Assembly: GCF_000172155.1 (NCBI RefSeq)
Contig: NZ_ABIZ01000001.1
Location: 6,357,105-6,421,104 of the forward strand
Direction of reading: 5' to 3'
Source: Verrucomicrobium spinosum DSM 4136 = JCM 18804
GTDB lineage: Bacteria > Verrucomicrobiota > Verrucomicrobiia > Verrucomicrobiales > Verrucomicrobiaceae
Length of the DNA stretch: 64,000 nucleotides
The notes below the pieces were generated by a model. It had not been told where the DNA came from, searched no databases, and saw only the letters and a list, made by a program, of their open reading frames with translations. Shown piece by piece: positions 51,077 through 60,045 of the stretch (within the stretch, counting starts at the first letter, position 1; the number at the start of each line of letters is the position of its first letter). A program made the position numbers and the translations under genes.

Positions 51077-52561
51077 TCACTTCAAACCGGTCGCCGCCAA
51101 GGAGACCTGAACAACGTTCAAAAGAATGGCAGGATAGAGCCCGACCACCAGGAGCACGGCGGCAAGGAGGAACATCGGGACGCGCTGCAACAGCGACGGA
51201 TCGCTCATAAAATGGCCGGCGGAAGGCTGGCCAAAGAAAATCTTGCGATAGGCACGCAGCATGTAAACAGCGCTAATGACCACACCCCAGAGGGAAAGTA
51301 TGGTCGTGACCTGCAAGAAGGTGAAACCCTCGCTGGCCTGGAAGTTCTTGAAGGTGGAGAGGAAGATAAGCACCTCCCCGGCGAAATTGGCCAGGCCGGG
51401 CAGACCGATGGAGGCGAAGGCACCCACACCAAAAATCAGGCTCAGGAAGGGCGCATTCGCCGCCAGGCCGCCGAGCTTGTCGAACTCCAACGTGCCGAGC
51501 TGATTGCGCAGGCGGCCGCAGAGCATGAAGAGAAGGGCCACAGAGATGCCGTGGGCGAACATGAGGAGGACCGCACCGTTCTGTCCCAGAGCGTTGCCAG
51601 AGGCCAAGCCCAGAAAGATGTAACCCATGTGCATCACACTGGAGTTGGCGAGCAGACCGTCCAGGCGGCGCTGATGCAGCGTCACAAAACCCATGACGAG
51701 GATGTTGCCCAACAGCATGTAGAGCAGCGCGTGCTGCACCCAGGGGGTGTTCGCTCCGGTTGGCAGGAGCGGCAGAGCGATGCGAATGAGACCGTAGAGA
51801 CCGAACTTCTTGAGCACGCCCGCGTGCATCATCGCGATCGGTGTGGGAGCCGCGGCATAGGCCGGAGCCGCCCAGCTATGGAACGGAAAGAGACTGACCA
51901 GAGTGCCGAAGCCAACGAGCAGGACAAAGAAGTTCGCAGCAGCGTATTTGGCGTACGGAGCATCAGCGGCCAGCGGCTTGAGGGCCAGGAGGTCAAACGT
52001 GAGCTTGCCCTTCTCCGGGCTGCAATACCAGACCACGCCCAGAAGACCCGCCAGGAGGATCAGACTGCCCACGCCGAGGTAGATGGTGATACGCCACGCG
52101 GCGTCCTTCTTGTCCCCATGGCCGAAGAGGGCAATCATGAGGAAGGTGGGGATGAGCGCCAGTTCGTGGAAGGCGTACAGGAAGAAGATGTCCGTGCAGA
52201 GGAAGGCCCCAAGAGCACCGGAGGCAATCAGCAAGGTGGAGGTGTAGTAGATGCGCTCCTTGTCCACCAAACTCCAGACGGCGGCCAGCGTCACCAGCAC
52301 GGTGAGCAGCGCCATGGTGAGACTCAGGCCATCCGCCCCCACGGCGAACTGGATGTGCGGGCTGGTGAGGACGGTGCGAGCGTGGCGGAAGGCCATGGCC
52401 CCATCTGCACCATGCAGCGACTGGTAGTTCAGGAAGGCCCAGCCCACCAGCACCAGGTTCAGTAGCGACGCCGCCAGCGCCGTAACACGGGCGGGCGAAC
52501 CCAGCCAGATGACCAGCGCGGCCAGCAGGGGCAGCAGGATGATGATTTCGAGCAGGCTCAC
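51077..52561 (-). CDS. nuoM: NADH-quinone oxidoreductase subunit M
   Basis: A 494-residue antiporter-like subunit of complex I. The conserved Glu of helix 5 lies in FFLYAFHELALIPTFLMIAL, the helix-7 Lys region is LFPFHSWAAPAYAAAPTPIA and MMHAGVLKKFGLYGLIRI, and the discontinuous helix 12 region includes GLPGLANFAGEVLIFLSTF. The start MSLLEIIILLPLLAALVIWL is normal. It lies 39 bases after nuoL and 11 bases before nuoN. Confidence 0.97.
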   Translation of the reverse strand: MSLLEIIILLPLLAALVIWLGSPARVTALAASLLNLVLVGWAFLNYQSLHGADGAMAFRHARTVLTSPHIQFAVGADGLSLTMALLTVLVTLAAVWSLVDKERIYYTSTLLIASGALGAFLCTDIFFLYAFHELALIPTFLMIALFGHGDKKDAAWRITIYLGVGSLILLAGLLGVVWYCSPEKGKLTFDLLALKPLAADAPYAKYAAANFFVLLVGFGTLVSLFPFHSWAAPAYAAAPTPIAMMHAGVLKKFGLYGLIRIALPLLPTGANTPWVQHALLYMLLGNILVMGFVTLHQRRLDGLLANSSVMHMGYIFLGLASGNALGQNGAVLLMFAHGISVALLFMLCGRLRNQLGTLEFDKLGGLAANAPFLSLIFGVGAFASIGLPGLANFAGEVLIFLSTFKNFQASEGFTFLQVTTILSLWGVVISAVYMLRAYRKIFFGQPSAGHFMSDPSLLQRVPMFLLAAVLLVVGLYPAILLNVVQVSLAATGLK

Positions 52562-52600
52562 AGTCTTGAGTAAAAAGGGCTTCGCTTAAAGGCTTGGGAC

Positions 52601-54454
52601 TCAGGGTTTCGTGGAAAAGAACACCGCCAGGTAAACCACGACGACAATGCCCAGACCGAGCACAAAGGTATAGGCCTGAAGGCTGCCGGACTGTAGGCCG
52701 CGCATCCAGCCCCCCAGTCCACTGGCCAGTGCCGCAGGGAGGCGCACGGTCAGACCGTCCACGAAGATTCTTTCCAGAGCAGTGACCAACCAGGCAAAAC
52801 GGTCCTGTCCATACTTCACGAGACCAGCGTAGAACTCGTCGATGTAGAACTTGTTGGCGAAGAGCGGGATGTTCACCGGATCCTTGTCCGCGTTCTTGTA
52901 AAGGCGAGTGGCGGCGAGGAAGCCAACGATGACGGCCACCAATGAGCAACCCATGACAATCTTCGCTCCAGCACCTTCATGATGATTTGGCACGAGCGCT
53001 TGAAGCGGCTCTGCCAGGAAGTGGTAGCCCGCCAAAACGGAGGGGAAGGCCAGGACCACCAGAGGCAGGATCATCACCAGCGGAGCTTCGTGAGCGTGAT
53101 CTGCATCCTTGCTGCGAGCTTTGCCAAAGAACGCCACCACGACCAGGCGGGTCATATAGAAGGCGGTAAGCGTGGCAGTGAGGACAGCCATGGCAAACAG
53201 GATGCCATTGCCGTGGCCATGCTCAGGATACGCCACCGCAAGAATGCCTTCCTTGCTCCAGAAACCAGCCATAAGAGGCACACCCATCAGGGCAGCAGTG
53301 CCGATGGCGAAAGTCCAGAACGTGACCGGCATCTTTTTCCTCAAGCCACCCATTTTCCAGATGTTCTGCTCGTGGTGGCAGGCGTAGATCACCGCACCGG
53401 AGCCGAGGAACAGCATCGCCTTGAAAAATGCGTGCGTGTAAAGGTGGAACATCCCCTCTTTGGGTCCGCCCAAGCCCACCGCCATGACCATGTAACCGAG
53501 CTGGGACAGCGTGGAGTAAGCGAGGATCTTCTTGATGTCGCTCTGCTGGGTGGCCATAAGGGCCGCCATCAGCGCGGTGATGCCGCCGATCCAGGCGATG
53601 ATGTCCCCCGTGACATGCGAGGCACCGATGATGAAATAAACACGCACCAGCATGTACACCCCGGCCGCCACCATGGTGGCGGCGTGGATGAGGGCGGACA
53701 CGGGCGTGGGGCCTTCCATGGCGTCCGGCAGCCAGACATGCAAGGGAGCCTGGGCGCTCTTGCCCATGGCACCAAGGAACAATCCAAGACCAGCGAGGGT
53801 GATGACCCACGGGAAGTGGTCCTTGATGTGATTGAGCGCGCCGCTTTCCATCGAGCCCTGAAGCTGGGAGATGGAGACGTGGCCGGTGAGCCCGAAGAGG
53901 ATGAGAATGCCCGCCATGAAGCCAAAGTCACCCACGCGGTTCGTGAGGAAGGCTTTCTTTGCGGCATCGGCTGCCTCGGGTTTCTTGAACCAGTGGCCGA
54001 TGAGCAGGTAGGAACTGACGCCGACCAGCTCCCAGAAGATGAACATCATCACCAAGTTGTCCGCCAGAACGATGCCGTTCATGGAGAACATGAAAAGTGA
54101 GAGCGCGCCAAAGTAGCGGGCGCGCGCATCGTCATCCTTCATGTACCCGAGCGAGTAGATGTGCACCAGCATGCCGATAAAGGTCACGATGAAGAGCATG
54201 CCGCGGCTCTGCGTATCCACCACGAACCCTATGTCGGCTGTAAAGGTGCCTACCTTCAGGTACTCATACAAAAGCAAGCCGTTGGGCTGGTCTGCCGCAT
54301 CCAGGAAAATGAGCGCACAGCCGAACATGATGACGGACACGCCGGTCGAGACCAGGTGCGCCACATTCTTGAGCAGGCCGTGAAACAGCAAGATGACCAG
54401 CGCCGAAGCCAGCGGCAGCAGCAGCACGGTTCCTGTCAGTGAAATGGGTTCCAT
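52601..54454 (-). CDS. nuoL: NADH-quinone oxidoreductase subunit L
   Basis: A 617-residue largest antiporter-like subunit of complex I. It shows MMFIFWELVGVSSYLLIGHW (helix-5 Glu), GKSAQAPLHVWLPDAMEGPT and PVSALIHAATMVAAGVYMLV with the Lys region, AYSTLSQLGYMVMAVGLGG, and the C-terminal long lateral helix ending VVYLAVFFSTKP. The length matches the family. It is 42 bases after nuoK and 39 bases before nuoM on the minus strand. Confidence 0.97.
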   Translation of the reverse strand: MEPISLTGTVLLLPLASALVILLFHGLLKNVAHLVSTGVSVIMFGCALIFLDAADQPNGLLLYEYLKVGTFTADIGFVVDTQSRGMLFIVTFIGMLVHIYSLGYMKDDDARARYFGALSLFMFSMNGIVLADNLVMMFIFWELVGVSSYLLIGHWFKKPEAADAAKKAFLTNRVGDFGFMAGILILFGLTGHVSISQLQGSMESGALNHIKDHFPWVITLAGLGLFLGAMGKSAQAPLHVWLPDAMEGPTPVSALIHAATMVAAGVYMLVRVYFIIGASHVTGDIIAWIGGITALMAALMATQQSDIKKILAYSTLSQLGYMVMAVGLGGPKEGMFHLYTHAFFKAMLFLGSGAVIYACHHEQNIWKMGGLRKKMPVTFWTFAIGTAALMGVPLMAGFWSKEGILAVAYPEHGHGNGILFAMAVLTATLTAFYMTRLVVVAFFGKARSKDADHAHEAPLVMILPLVVLAFPSVLAGYHFLAEPLQALVPNHHEGAGAKIVMGCSLVAVIVGFLAATRLYKNADKDPVNIPLFANKFYIDEFYAGLVKYGQDRFAWLVTALERIFVDGLTVRLPAALASGLGGWMRGLQSGSLQAYTFVLGLGIVVVVYLAVFFSTKP

Positions 54455-54496
54455 CGTGACGATATGAGAAAAGAAAATGATCCTTAACGGCGCGGG

Positions 54497-54814
54497 TTAG
54501 CCCTTGAGCTTCTCCACCGTGGTGATGTCCACACTCTGACGCGCCCGGAAGAGCGCCACAATGATGGCCAGACCCACGGCCACCTCAGCGGCGGCCACGG
54601 TGATGGTGAAGAAAACGAGCGCCTGCGCATTGTAGTCCGGCAGACCTTCCACAAGGCGGAAACGGGAGAACGCCACGAGCGTGAGATTGGCGGCGCTCAG
54701 CATCATCTCCAGGCACATGTAGATGGTCAGGATGTTGCGGCGGACCACGACGCCAACTAGGCCGATCGAGAACAGCAGGCCGCTGACAAGGAGATAATGG
54801 TTGAGGGTGACCAT
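54497..54814 (-). CDS. nuoK: NADH-quinone oxidoreductase subunit K
   Basis: A 105-residue three-helix membrane subunit of complex I. The start MVTLNHYLLVSGLLFSIGLV is followed by RRNILTIYMCLEMMLSAANL, with the conserved membrane Glu, and FFTITVAAAEVAVGLAIIVA, with the second Glu. The length is exactly that of the family. It is 42 bases after nuoJ in operon order. Confidence 0.97.
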   Translation of the reverse strand: MVTLNHYLLVSGLLFSIGLVGVVVRRNILTIYMCLEMMLSAANLTLVAFSRFRLVEGLPDYNAQALVFFTITVAAAEVAVGLAIIVALFRARQSVDITTVEKLKG

Positions 54815-54856
54815 GGGAGGCTCTCGGCAGGAATCAGTTCGCTCAGTTGACCAGGC

Positions 54857-55420
54857 TTAGTTCACTTCACGCTTGCTCAGGATGACGACCCCGATGGTGC
54901 CAACGAGCAGGAGCGCCCCCATCAACTGGATCTGGAAGGGGTAGCGGTGGAAAAGGGCCATGCCGACAAGCTTCGTGTCTGGCAGAGACTTCTTGGCGAG
55001 GTCTTCTTTGATGGTCGGAAGCTTCTGGGTCTCAGCCGCAGCCTCAAAGTGAATCGGCACATCGGCGACGGTCTTCTTGCCAGCCTCAAGGCCGCCCAAG
55101 ATCATGCCAAGCTGCACAATGAAGACGATGGCCAGCAGCGCCCCGCCCACCACGGAGAAGGCGTTCACCTTTTTGAGCGCCTCCGCCTTGATGTCCAGGA
55201 GCATGATGATGAAGAGGAACAGCACCATCACCGCGCCGGCGTACACCAGGATCTGGATGATACCGATGAAATAAGCGTCGAGGCTGATGAACAACGCCGC
55301 GAGACCCGCGAAGCTCATGACCAGGGAGAGGGCGCTCGCCACCGGGTTCCGCAACACCACCACCATCAGGCCAAAGACCAGGGTGAGCGCAGAGAAGAGG
55401 TAAAACAGAACGGCGGGCAT
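54857..55420 (-). CDS. nuoJ: NADH-quinone oxidoreductase subunit J
   Basis: A 187-residue membrane subunit of complex I. It starts MPAVLFYLFSALTLVFGLMV and continues VVVLRNPVASALSLVMSFAG, DAYFIGIIQILVYAGAVMVL, FLFIIMLLDIKAEALKKVNA and a last helix MGALLLVGTIGVVILSKREV. The loop of about 50 residues before the last helix is polar (PIHFEAAAETQKLPTIKEDL) and longer than in many species. It lies between nuoI and nuoK on the same strand. Confidence 0.95.
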   Translation of the reverse strand: MPAVLFYLFSALTLVFGLMVVVLRNPVASALSLVMSFAGLAALFISLDAYFIGIIQILVYAGAVMVLFLFIIMLLDIKAEALKKVNAFSVVGGALLAIVFIVQLGMILGGLEAGKKTVADVPIHFEAAAETQKLPTIKEDLAKKSLPDTKLVGMALFHRYPFQIQLMGALLLVGTIGVVILSKREVN

Positions 55421-55486
55421 GAGATGCGAGCAGGAATGATGCGAATGCGGTCGGGAGACAGGAGAAAAATTAGGGGCGGGACTGGA

Positions 55487-56020
55487 CTACTTCAGCTCGT
55501 TCCACTTGTTGACGAGGCCTTCACGCACCCCGCCGATTTCATAGAGCTTCTTCTTGTCGTGGACCATTTCCGCACGGCTCAGGCCCGTGATGGCGTAGTC
55601 CTTGCGCAGGAAGATGGCCTGCTCCGGGCAGACTTCCTCACACATGCCGCAGTAGATGCAACGGATCATGTCGATGTTGAAGAGGCGCGGGCGCTTTTCG
55701 ACCTTGGCCCAAGGATCCGTGGAGGGGATCTCCTCCGGGATGATGGTGATGGCGCGCGGGGGGCAGATGAACTCGCAGAGCTGGCAGCTCACGCAGCGTT
55801 CACGGCCATGTTCGTCAGTGACGAGGGCGGGCGCTCCGCGGTAGTGGTCAGGCAGGTTCGCATCCCACTTTTCCTCGGGATACTGCATGGTGACCTTCTT
55901 CTTGCCCCTGAGAATGGCAATGGCGTGGCCAAGCGTGATGAGCAGGCCCTTGGCAAGCGTGGAGATGAACCACTTCTCGTGCCATTTGAGTTTGGGGCGT
56001 TGTACAACAACCGTTGCCAT
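55487..56020 (-). CDS. nuoI: NADH-quinone oxidoreductase subunit I (two 4Fe-4S clusters)
   Basis: A 177-residue peripheral subunit carrying clusters N6a and N6b, which hand electrons to the quinone site. The two ferredoxin motifs are RCVSCQLCEFICPPRAITII and MIRCIYCGMCEEVCPEQAIF, each with CxxCxxCxxxCP spacing. The N-terminal amphipathic part (LAKGLLITLGHAIAILRGKK) and ALVTDEHGRERC are normal. It is 28 bases after nuoH and 66 bases before nuoJ. Confidence 0.98.
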   Translation of the reverse strand: MATVVVQRPKLKWHEKWFISTLAKGLLITLGHAIAILRGKKKVTMQYPEEKWDANLPDHYRGAPALVTDEHGRERCVSCQLCEFICPPRAITIIPEEIPSTDPWAKVEKRPRLFNIDMIRCIYCGMCEEVCPEQAIFLRKDYAITGLSRAEMVHDKKKLYEIGGVREGLVNKWNELK

Positions 56021-56048
56021 AGGGCGTGAGGGAATCAGGTCAGAAAAA

Positions 56049-57242
56049 TCAGTTCGGGAGCCACACGATGAGCGCGGCAGTGAGAATCACGTTGGCGAGC
56101 GCCAGTTCAAACATGACCAGCCAGCCTAGCTTCATGAGCTGGTCATAGCGGAAGCGGGGCAGGGTCCAGCGCACCCAGATGAAGAAGATGATGAAGCAGA
56201 CCACCTTGGCCAGGAAGCAGCCGATGTGCAGCAGGCCGAGCCAGATGGGCGTGGCCCCTTCCACATAACCGAGACCAATCTGGGAACCCCAAGGGATGCT
56301 CCAGCCGCCGAGGAAAAGGGTTACCGCAAGACCGGACCCGATGATCATGGCCGCGTACTCGCCCATGAAGAACAGGGCGAACTTCATGGAGCTGTACTCC
56401 GTGTGATAACCGGCCACGAGTTCCGTTTCGCACTCTGGAAGGTCGAACGGTGCCCGGTTGGTCTCCGCGAACATGGCGACCACGAAGATAATGAAGGAGA
56501 TGAAAACGGGGATCCAGAGGACGAGGCGCTTGAAGGTGAGCCCTTCACCCCAGAGCGGGAGGAGGAGCCAGCCGTTCTTGTCCTGGTACTGGGCGATCTT
56601 GGAGAGGTTCAGGTCTCCGAAGATCATGAGCACAGGGATGATGGAAAGGCCCAGCGCGATCTCATACGAGATCATCTGGGAGGTGCTGCGCACGCCGCCG
56701 AGGAAGGGGTACTTCGAGTTCGAGGACCAGCCTGCGAGCACGATGCCGTACACCCCAAGGGAGGCGATGGCGAAGATGTAGAGAGGGCCCACATTGAGGT
56801 CGGCAATGACCAGCTTGATGGGCTTTTGCAGCCAGGCACCTTCCACGCCGAACTTGGCCAGCCAGCTCAGGTCCAGCTCACTGCCGAAGGGCACCACGGC
56901 GGCGGTCATCATGGCCGGCACCATGACCAGCGCGGGCGCCAGCCAGTAGTAGAATTTCTTGACGTGGGCGGGAGTGAAGTCCTCCTTGAGGAAGAATTTC
57001 AAACCATCCGCCAGCGGCTGGATGAGGCCCGCCAGAGGGATGTCCTTCTTCCCGCCGAAGAGGGTGAGCGGGATGCCAGTGCGGTTTGGCCCCACACGGT
57101 CCTGGATGATCGCACTCACGCGCCGCTCAGCATAAACTGAGTAGGCGACCATGGGCAGGATGACCATGAAGCTGAAGAAAACGATCTTCACCGCCGCAGC
57201 GATGATGAAGGCGAGATTGATGCTGTCCAGAAAGCTTCCCAT
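56049..57242 (-). CDS. nuoH: NADH-quinone oxidoreductase subunit H
   Basis: A 397-residue membrane subunit that forms much of the quinone chamber. Hallmarks are ERRVSAIIQDRVGPNRTGIP, LAGLIQPLADGLKFFLKEDF, GWSSNSKYPFLGGVRSTSQM, ISYEIALGLSIIPVLMIFGD, TNRAPFDLPECETELVAGYH and TEYSSMKFALFFMGEYAAMI. It is somewhat longer than many homologues because of a loop after the fifth helix (LGVEGAWLQKP-like). Only three bases separate it from nuoG. Confidence 0.97.
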   Translation of the reverse strand: MGSFLDSINLAFIIAAAVKIVFFSFMVILPMVAYSVYAERRVSAIIQDRVGPNRTGIPLTLFGGKKDIPLAGLIQPLADGLKFFLKEDFTPAHVKKFYYWLAPALVMVPAMMTAAVVPFGSELDLSWLAKFGVEGAWLQKPIKLVIADLNVGPLYIFAIASLGVYGIVLAGWSSNSKYPFLGGVRSTSQMISYEIALGLSIIPVLMIFGDLNLSKIAQYQDKNGWLLLPLWGEGLTFKRLVLWIPVFISFIIFVVAMFAETNRAPFDLPECETELVAGYHTEYSSMKFALFFMGEYAAMIIGSGLAVTLFLGGWSIPWGSQIGLGYVEGATPIWLGLLHIGCFLAKVVCFIIFFIWVRWTLPRFRYDQLMKLGWLVMFELALANVILTAALIVWLPN

Positions 57243-57245
57243 GAC

Positions 57246-58976
57246 TTATCCCACGATGATGCCTTTGGCCTTGCGCTCGCGTTCCCGCTCCAGCAGAGGC
57301 ACTTTTTCGCCCGTTTCCATGACCTGCACACCCAGTTCGCCGATGCGGGCGAGCGTCAGACCACTGAAAATTTCCACGTCGCCAGCCATACGCTTGAAGA
57401 CGTCTTCCACGCTGTGAATGCCGTTGGAGCCAGCATAGGCGAGGATGATGTCGCGCAGGATTTCCCAATCATCGCGGGCCTCGCCCGGCGAGTTGACGGC
57501 CTTGCTCAGACGCTGAAGGCGGCCCGTGACGTTGATCATGCTGCCACGCTTCTCGGCATAGCTCGCCGCAGGAAGCACCACGTGAGAGAGCTCAGCGGTG
57601 GCGTTGGCCAGGATGTGTGAGGAGGCCAGGAAAGTCAGCTTTTCAAGAGCGGCCTTTTCCAGACCAGCCTTGATGAGGTTCTCACCCAAGGCGAGCACCA
57701 CCTTGATGGCCCCGCTGTTGATGCCAGCGATAATCTGCGGGAGCTTCGCACCCGGTTCAGTGCCCCAGATGGCGCGTACGCCGTTGCTGTTGGGGTTCTG
57801 GTCGTCCGCGCGGAGGTAGTCGTCTCCACCGCCGGTGCGGGGCACAACGTCGTAGTTCTCGATGCCAACCGATTTGACGAGAGCGTGGGTGAGATAGAGC
57901 TCCTCATTGGTCATGCGACCGGAGGCAATCACCGCAATCTCGGTGGCTTTCACGCTCCGGAGTGCCTCGGCGACCTGATTCACGGCCAGTTTCCACGTGG
58001 TAGGATGGTGGCCGTTGCTCTTCTTGACCAGCGGCTGCGTCAGACGGTAGTCACTGTTCACAAAGTGGAAGTCCAGGCGGCCCTGGTCACACATCCACGT
58101 GGAGTTCACGTCGTTATTCTCCCGTGGCGTCTGGCGGTAAACTTCGTTCTGACGGCTGCTGATCTCAATATTGCAACCGCGGCCGCACTTCGTGCAGAGG
58201 CTCTTGGTCTCCTTCAGGAACCAGACTCGCATCTGGAACCGGAAGTCATTGGAGGTCAGCGCTCCCACCGGGCAGATGTCCACGGTGTTGAGGGAGTAGT
58301 TGTTCTCCAGGCGCTTGCCAGGGTGCACTGCGAGCGTGGTGTAGCTCCCGCGCTCGGTGAAGCCCAGCACGGGATCATCGGCGATCTCCGCCGTGAAACG
58401 GATGCAACGGGAGCACATGATGCAGCGCTCGTCGTCCAGACGGATGCGCGGCCCGATGTCCACGTTTTTCGGCTTCTTGACCTTCTCTTCACGGAAGTGG
58501 CTCTCGCCATTGCCGTGCTCGACGCTGAATTCCTGAAGGCGGCACTCGCCAGCCTGGTCGCAGATAGGGCAGTCCAGCGGGTGGTTGATGAGCAGCAGCT
58601 CCATCACCCCTTTGCGGCACTCCTCGCTCAGCTTGCCCTCGGTGCGGATCCCCTGCCCTTCGGCCACGGTGTTCGCACAGGCAATGACCGGACGCGGCAT
58701 CCAGCCGATCTTGGCCATCCCAAATTCATCTTTCTCCGGCTCCTGCCCGGGTGCGGGACGCGGGGGCATCCCCATTTCCACGAGGCACATACGGCAGTTG
58801 CCGGGCGACGTGAGCTTGGGGTGGTAACAGTAGTGCGGCACCAGCGCCCCTACCTGACGGCAGGCTTCAATCATGCGCGTCCCCTTGGGGAACTTGTGCC
58901 AGACCCCATTAACCTGCACGTTCACCAAGTCCACGGCGGGTGGTGAAGCGGGGGCAGTTACGGCAGTGTTGCTCAT
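57246..58976 (-). CDS. nuoG: NADH-quinone oxidoreductase subunit G (iron-sulfur and molybdopterin-like)
   Basis: A 576-residue subunit. The N-terminal 2Fe-2S site is HYCYHPKLTSPGNCRMCLVE, the His/Cys 4Fe-4S site lies in HPLDCPICDQAGECRLQEFS, and two further motifs are RCIMCSRCIRFTAEI and DICPVGALTS. The distal N7-type motif SLCTKCGRGCNIEIS, with the later MCDQGRLDF Cys, is kept, as in a subset of bacteria. The molybdopterin-like C-terminal domain is short compared with E. coli. The ATG at 58976 gives MSNTAVTAPASPPAV, and upstream lies a repeat field instead of nuoF. Confidence 0.96.
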   Translation of the reverse strand: MSNTAVTAPASPPAVDLVNVQVNGVWHKFPKGTRMIEACRQVGALVPHYCYHPKLTSPGNCRMCLVEMGMPPRPAPGQEPEKDEFGMAKIGWMPRPVIACANTVAEGQGIRTEGKLSEECRKGVMELLLINHPLDCPICDQAGECRLQEFSVEHGNGESHFREEKVKKPKNVDIGPRIRLDDERCIMCSRCIRFTAEIADDPVLGFTERGSYTTLAVHPGKRLENNYSLNTVDICPVGALTSNDFRFQMRVWFLKETKSLCTKCGRGCNIEISSRQNEVYRQTPRENNDVNSTWMCDQGRLDFHFVNSDYRLTQPLVKKSNGHHPTTWKLAVNQVAEALRSVKATEIAVIASGRMTNEELYLTHALVKSVGIENYDVVPRTGGGDDYLRADDQNPNSNGVRAIWGTEPGAKLPQIIAGINSGAIKVVLALGENLIKAGLEKAALEKLTFLASSHILANATAELSHVVLPAASYAEKRGSMINVTGRLQRLSKAVNSPGEARDDWEILRDIILAYAGSNGIHSVEDVFKRMAGDVEIFSGLTLARIGELGVQVMETGEKVPLLERERERKAKGIIVG

Positions 58977-59770
58977 GGAATGTGGTATCGCCCCACTATT
59001 TGTTTCAGGGAAGATCCAGCAAGCTGAATTTGTGAAATTTTTCACAAAGTCGGGTGTTGAGCCAGTGCGGCAATGGGCAGAAGCCAGTTGGCAGTAGGCA
59101 GTGCGTCAGTGGTCAAGGTGCTGAAAGCGGGAGGATGAGAGGGAGTCAGGGGGCTTGCGTGGGTTTGGTTCTTGGTTCGCCCGGGACTCGGACGCCGGGA
59201 GGCAGGATGTGCGTCAGGGGGCAACGATCCGGCGTCCCGCCGGGACGCGAGGGCCAGGAGATGGCGAGGTCCGGTGGTTGTCACCACCGGCTTCCGTCCG
59301 ATATCCCTCTGGGACTGGCAGCAAGTGACACCGACTTCCTGTCGGTGCGTGGTACCGGCGTCCCGCCGGTGCAGTGGGCGAGCGCGGACTCCCGGAGGGT
59401 GTGGAGCAATCCGCCGCTCTTCGATCCCCTGCCTCACTATTACCCCTCGCCACCCATCGCCTCAGGTCTTCTGTCTTGTGTCTTCAAGTCTTGTGTCTCC
59501 CGCGCTGCGGGTCGGACTACGCCCGCAGCGTCGCCACAGGGGTAGTCCGGTTGTCTTAACCAGCTCAGGCAACGGAGGGGCGAGATGGTGCACACGACCG
59601 ATGGAGGACCGGCGCAGATGGCCGTGCGCCCGTCCCGGAGGGACGCCGGAAAGCGAGAGATCTCCGATGGACCCGCGATTCCCCTGCCCTCCCATGAAGC
59701 ACCCGATACCGCAGCTGAACCGGCGGGACGCCGGTAACACGCACAGGCGGGACGCCTGTGTCACCTCCTC
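58977..59770. repeat. Repeat field between nuoG and the kinase cassette
   Basis: No convincing gene. It contains a GTGCGTCAGTGGTCAAGGTG repeat (59085-59120); the palindromic unit CGGCGTCCCGCCGGGACGCG...TCCGGTGGTTGTCACCACCG (59228-59320), also at 49073; GTACCGGCGTCCCGCCGGTG near 59351-59370; the CAGGTCTTCTGTCTTGTGTC...AGTCTTGTGTCTCC unit (59464-59500), which is the inverse of the ispD tail; and at 59717-59745 an exact inverse copy of the 29 bases at 26441-26469. Confidence 0.7.
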
Positions 59771-60043
59771 TCAGATGTCGCCATCGATCTTCGAAGATGA
59801 AGCCCCGTTGGGAATGGGATGCTGGAACTGCTGCCCGGGGAAGAAGGCCTCCACCAGGGCCACGCCCAAACCCTCGGCACAGTTCCCAGTCCGGCCAAGG
59901 TCGTCGTTGATCCCCTGGCCCAGCATTTCGACGAACTGCTCACTGTTTTCGAGTCCCCGATGACATCCCGGCACGATCTTCCCAGGCCCGGCGGCCGCGC
60001 CGGGTTTCATGAAATCACAAAAACTCCACGAGGCATGCGTCAC
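59771..60043 (-). CDS. Possible small third gene of the kinase cassette
   Basis: A 90-residue frame with a GTG start two bases after the kinase stop codon, so it may be translationally coupled. The residues look protein-like (SEQFVEMLGQGINDDLGRTG, NCAEGLGVALVEAFFPGQQF), with a Gly/Ala/Pro-rich N-terminus, an internal ATG at 60008 as an alternative start, and no signal peptide. The family is not recognised. The frame ends just where the intergenic repeats begin. It could be a small partner or immunity protein, a truncated gene, or merely an open frame. Confidence 0.4.
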   Translation of the reverse strand: MTHASWSFCDFMKPGAAAGPGKIVPGCHRGLENSEQFVEMLGQGINDDLGRTGNCAEGLGVALVEAFFPGQQFQHPIPNGASSSKIDGDI

Positions 60044-60045
60044 AA

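Noticed and set aside
58977-59770. Short overlapping frames between nuoG and the kinase cassette
   Set aside because: They run through palindromic repeats and have Arg/Pro/Gly-rich compositions unlike proteins.
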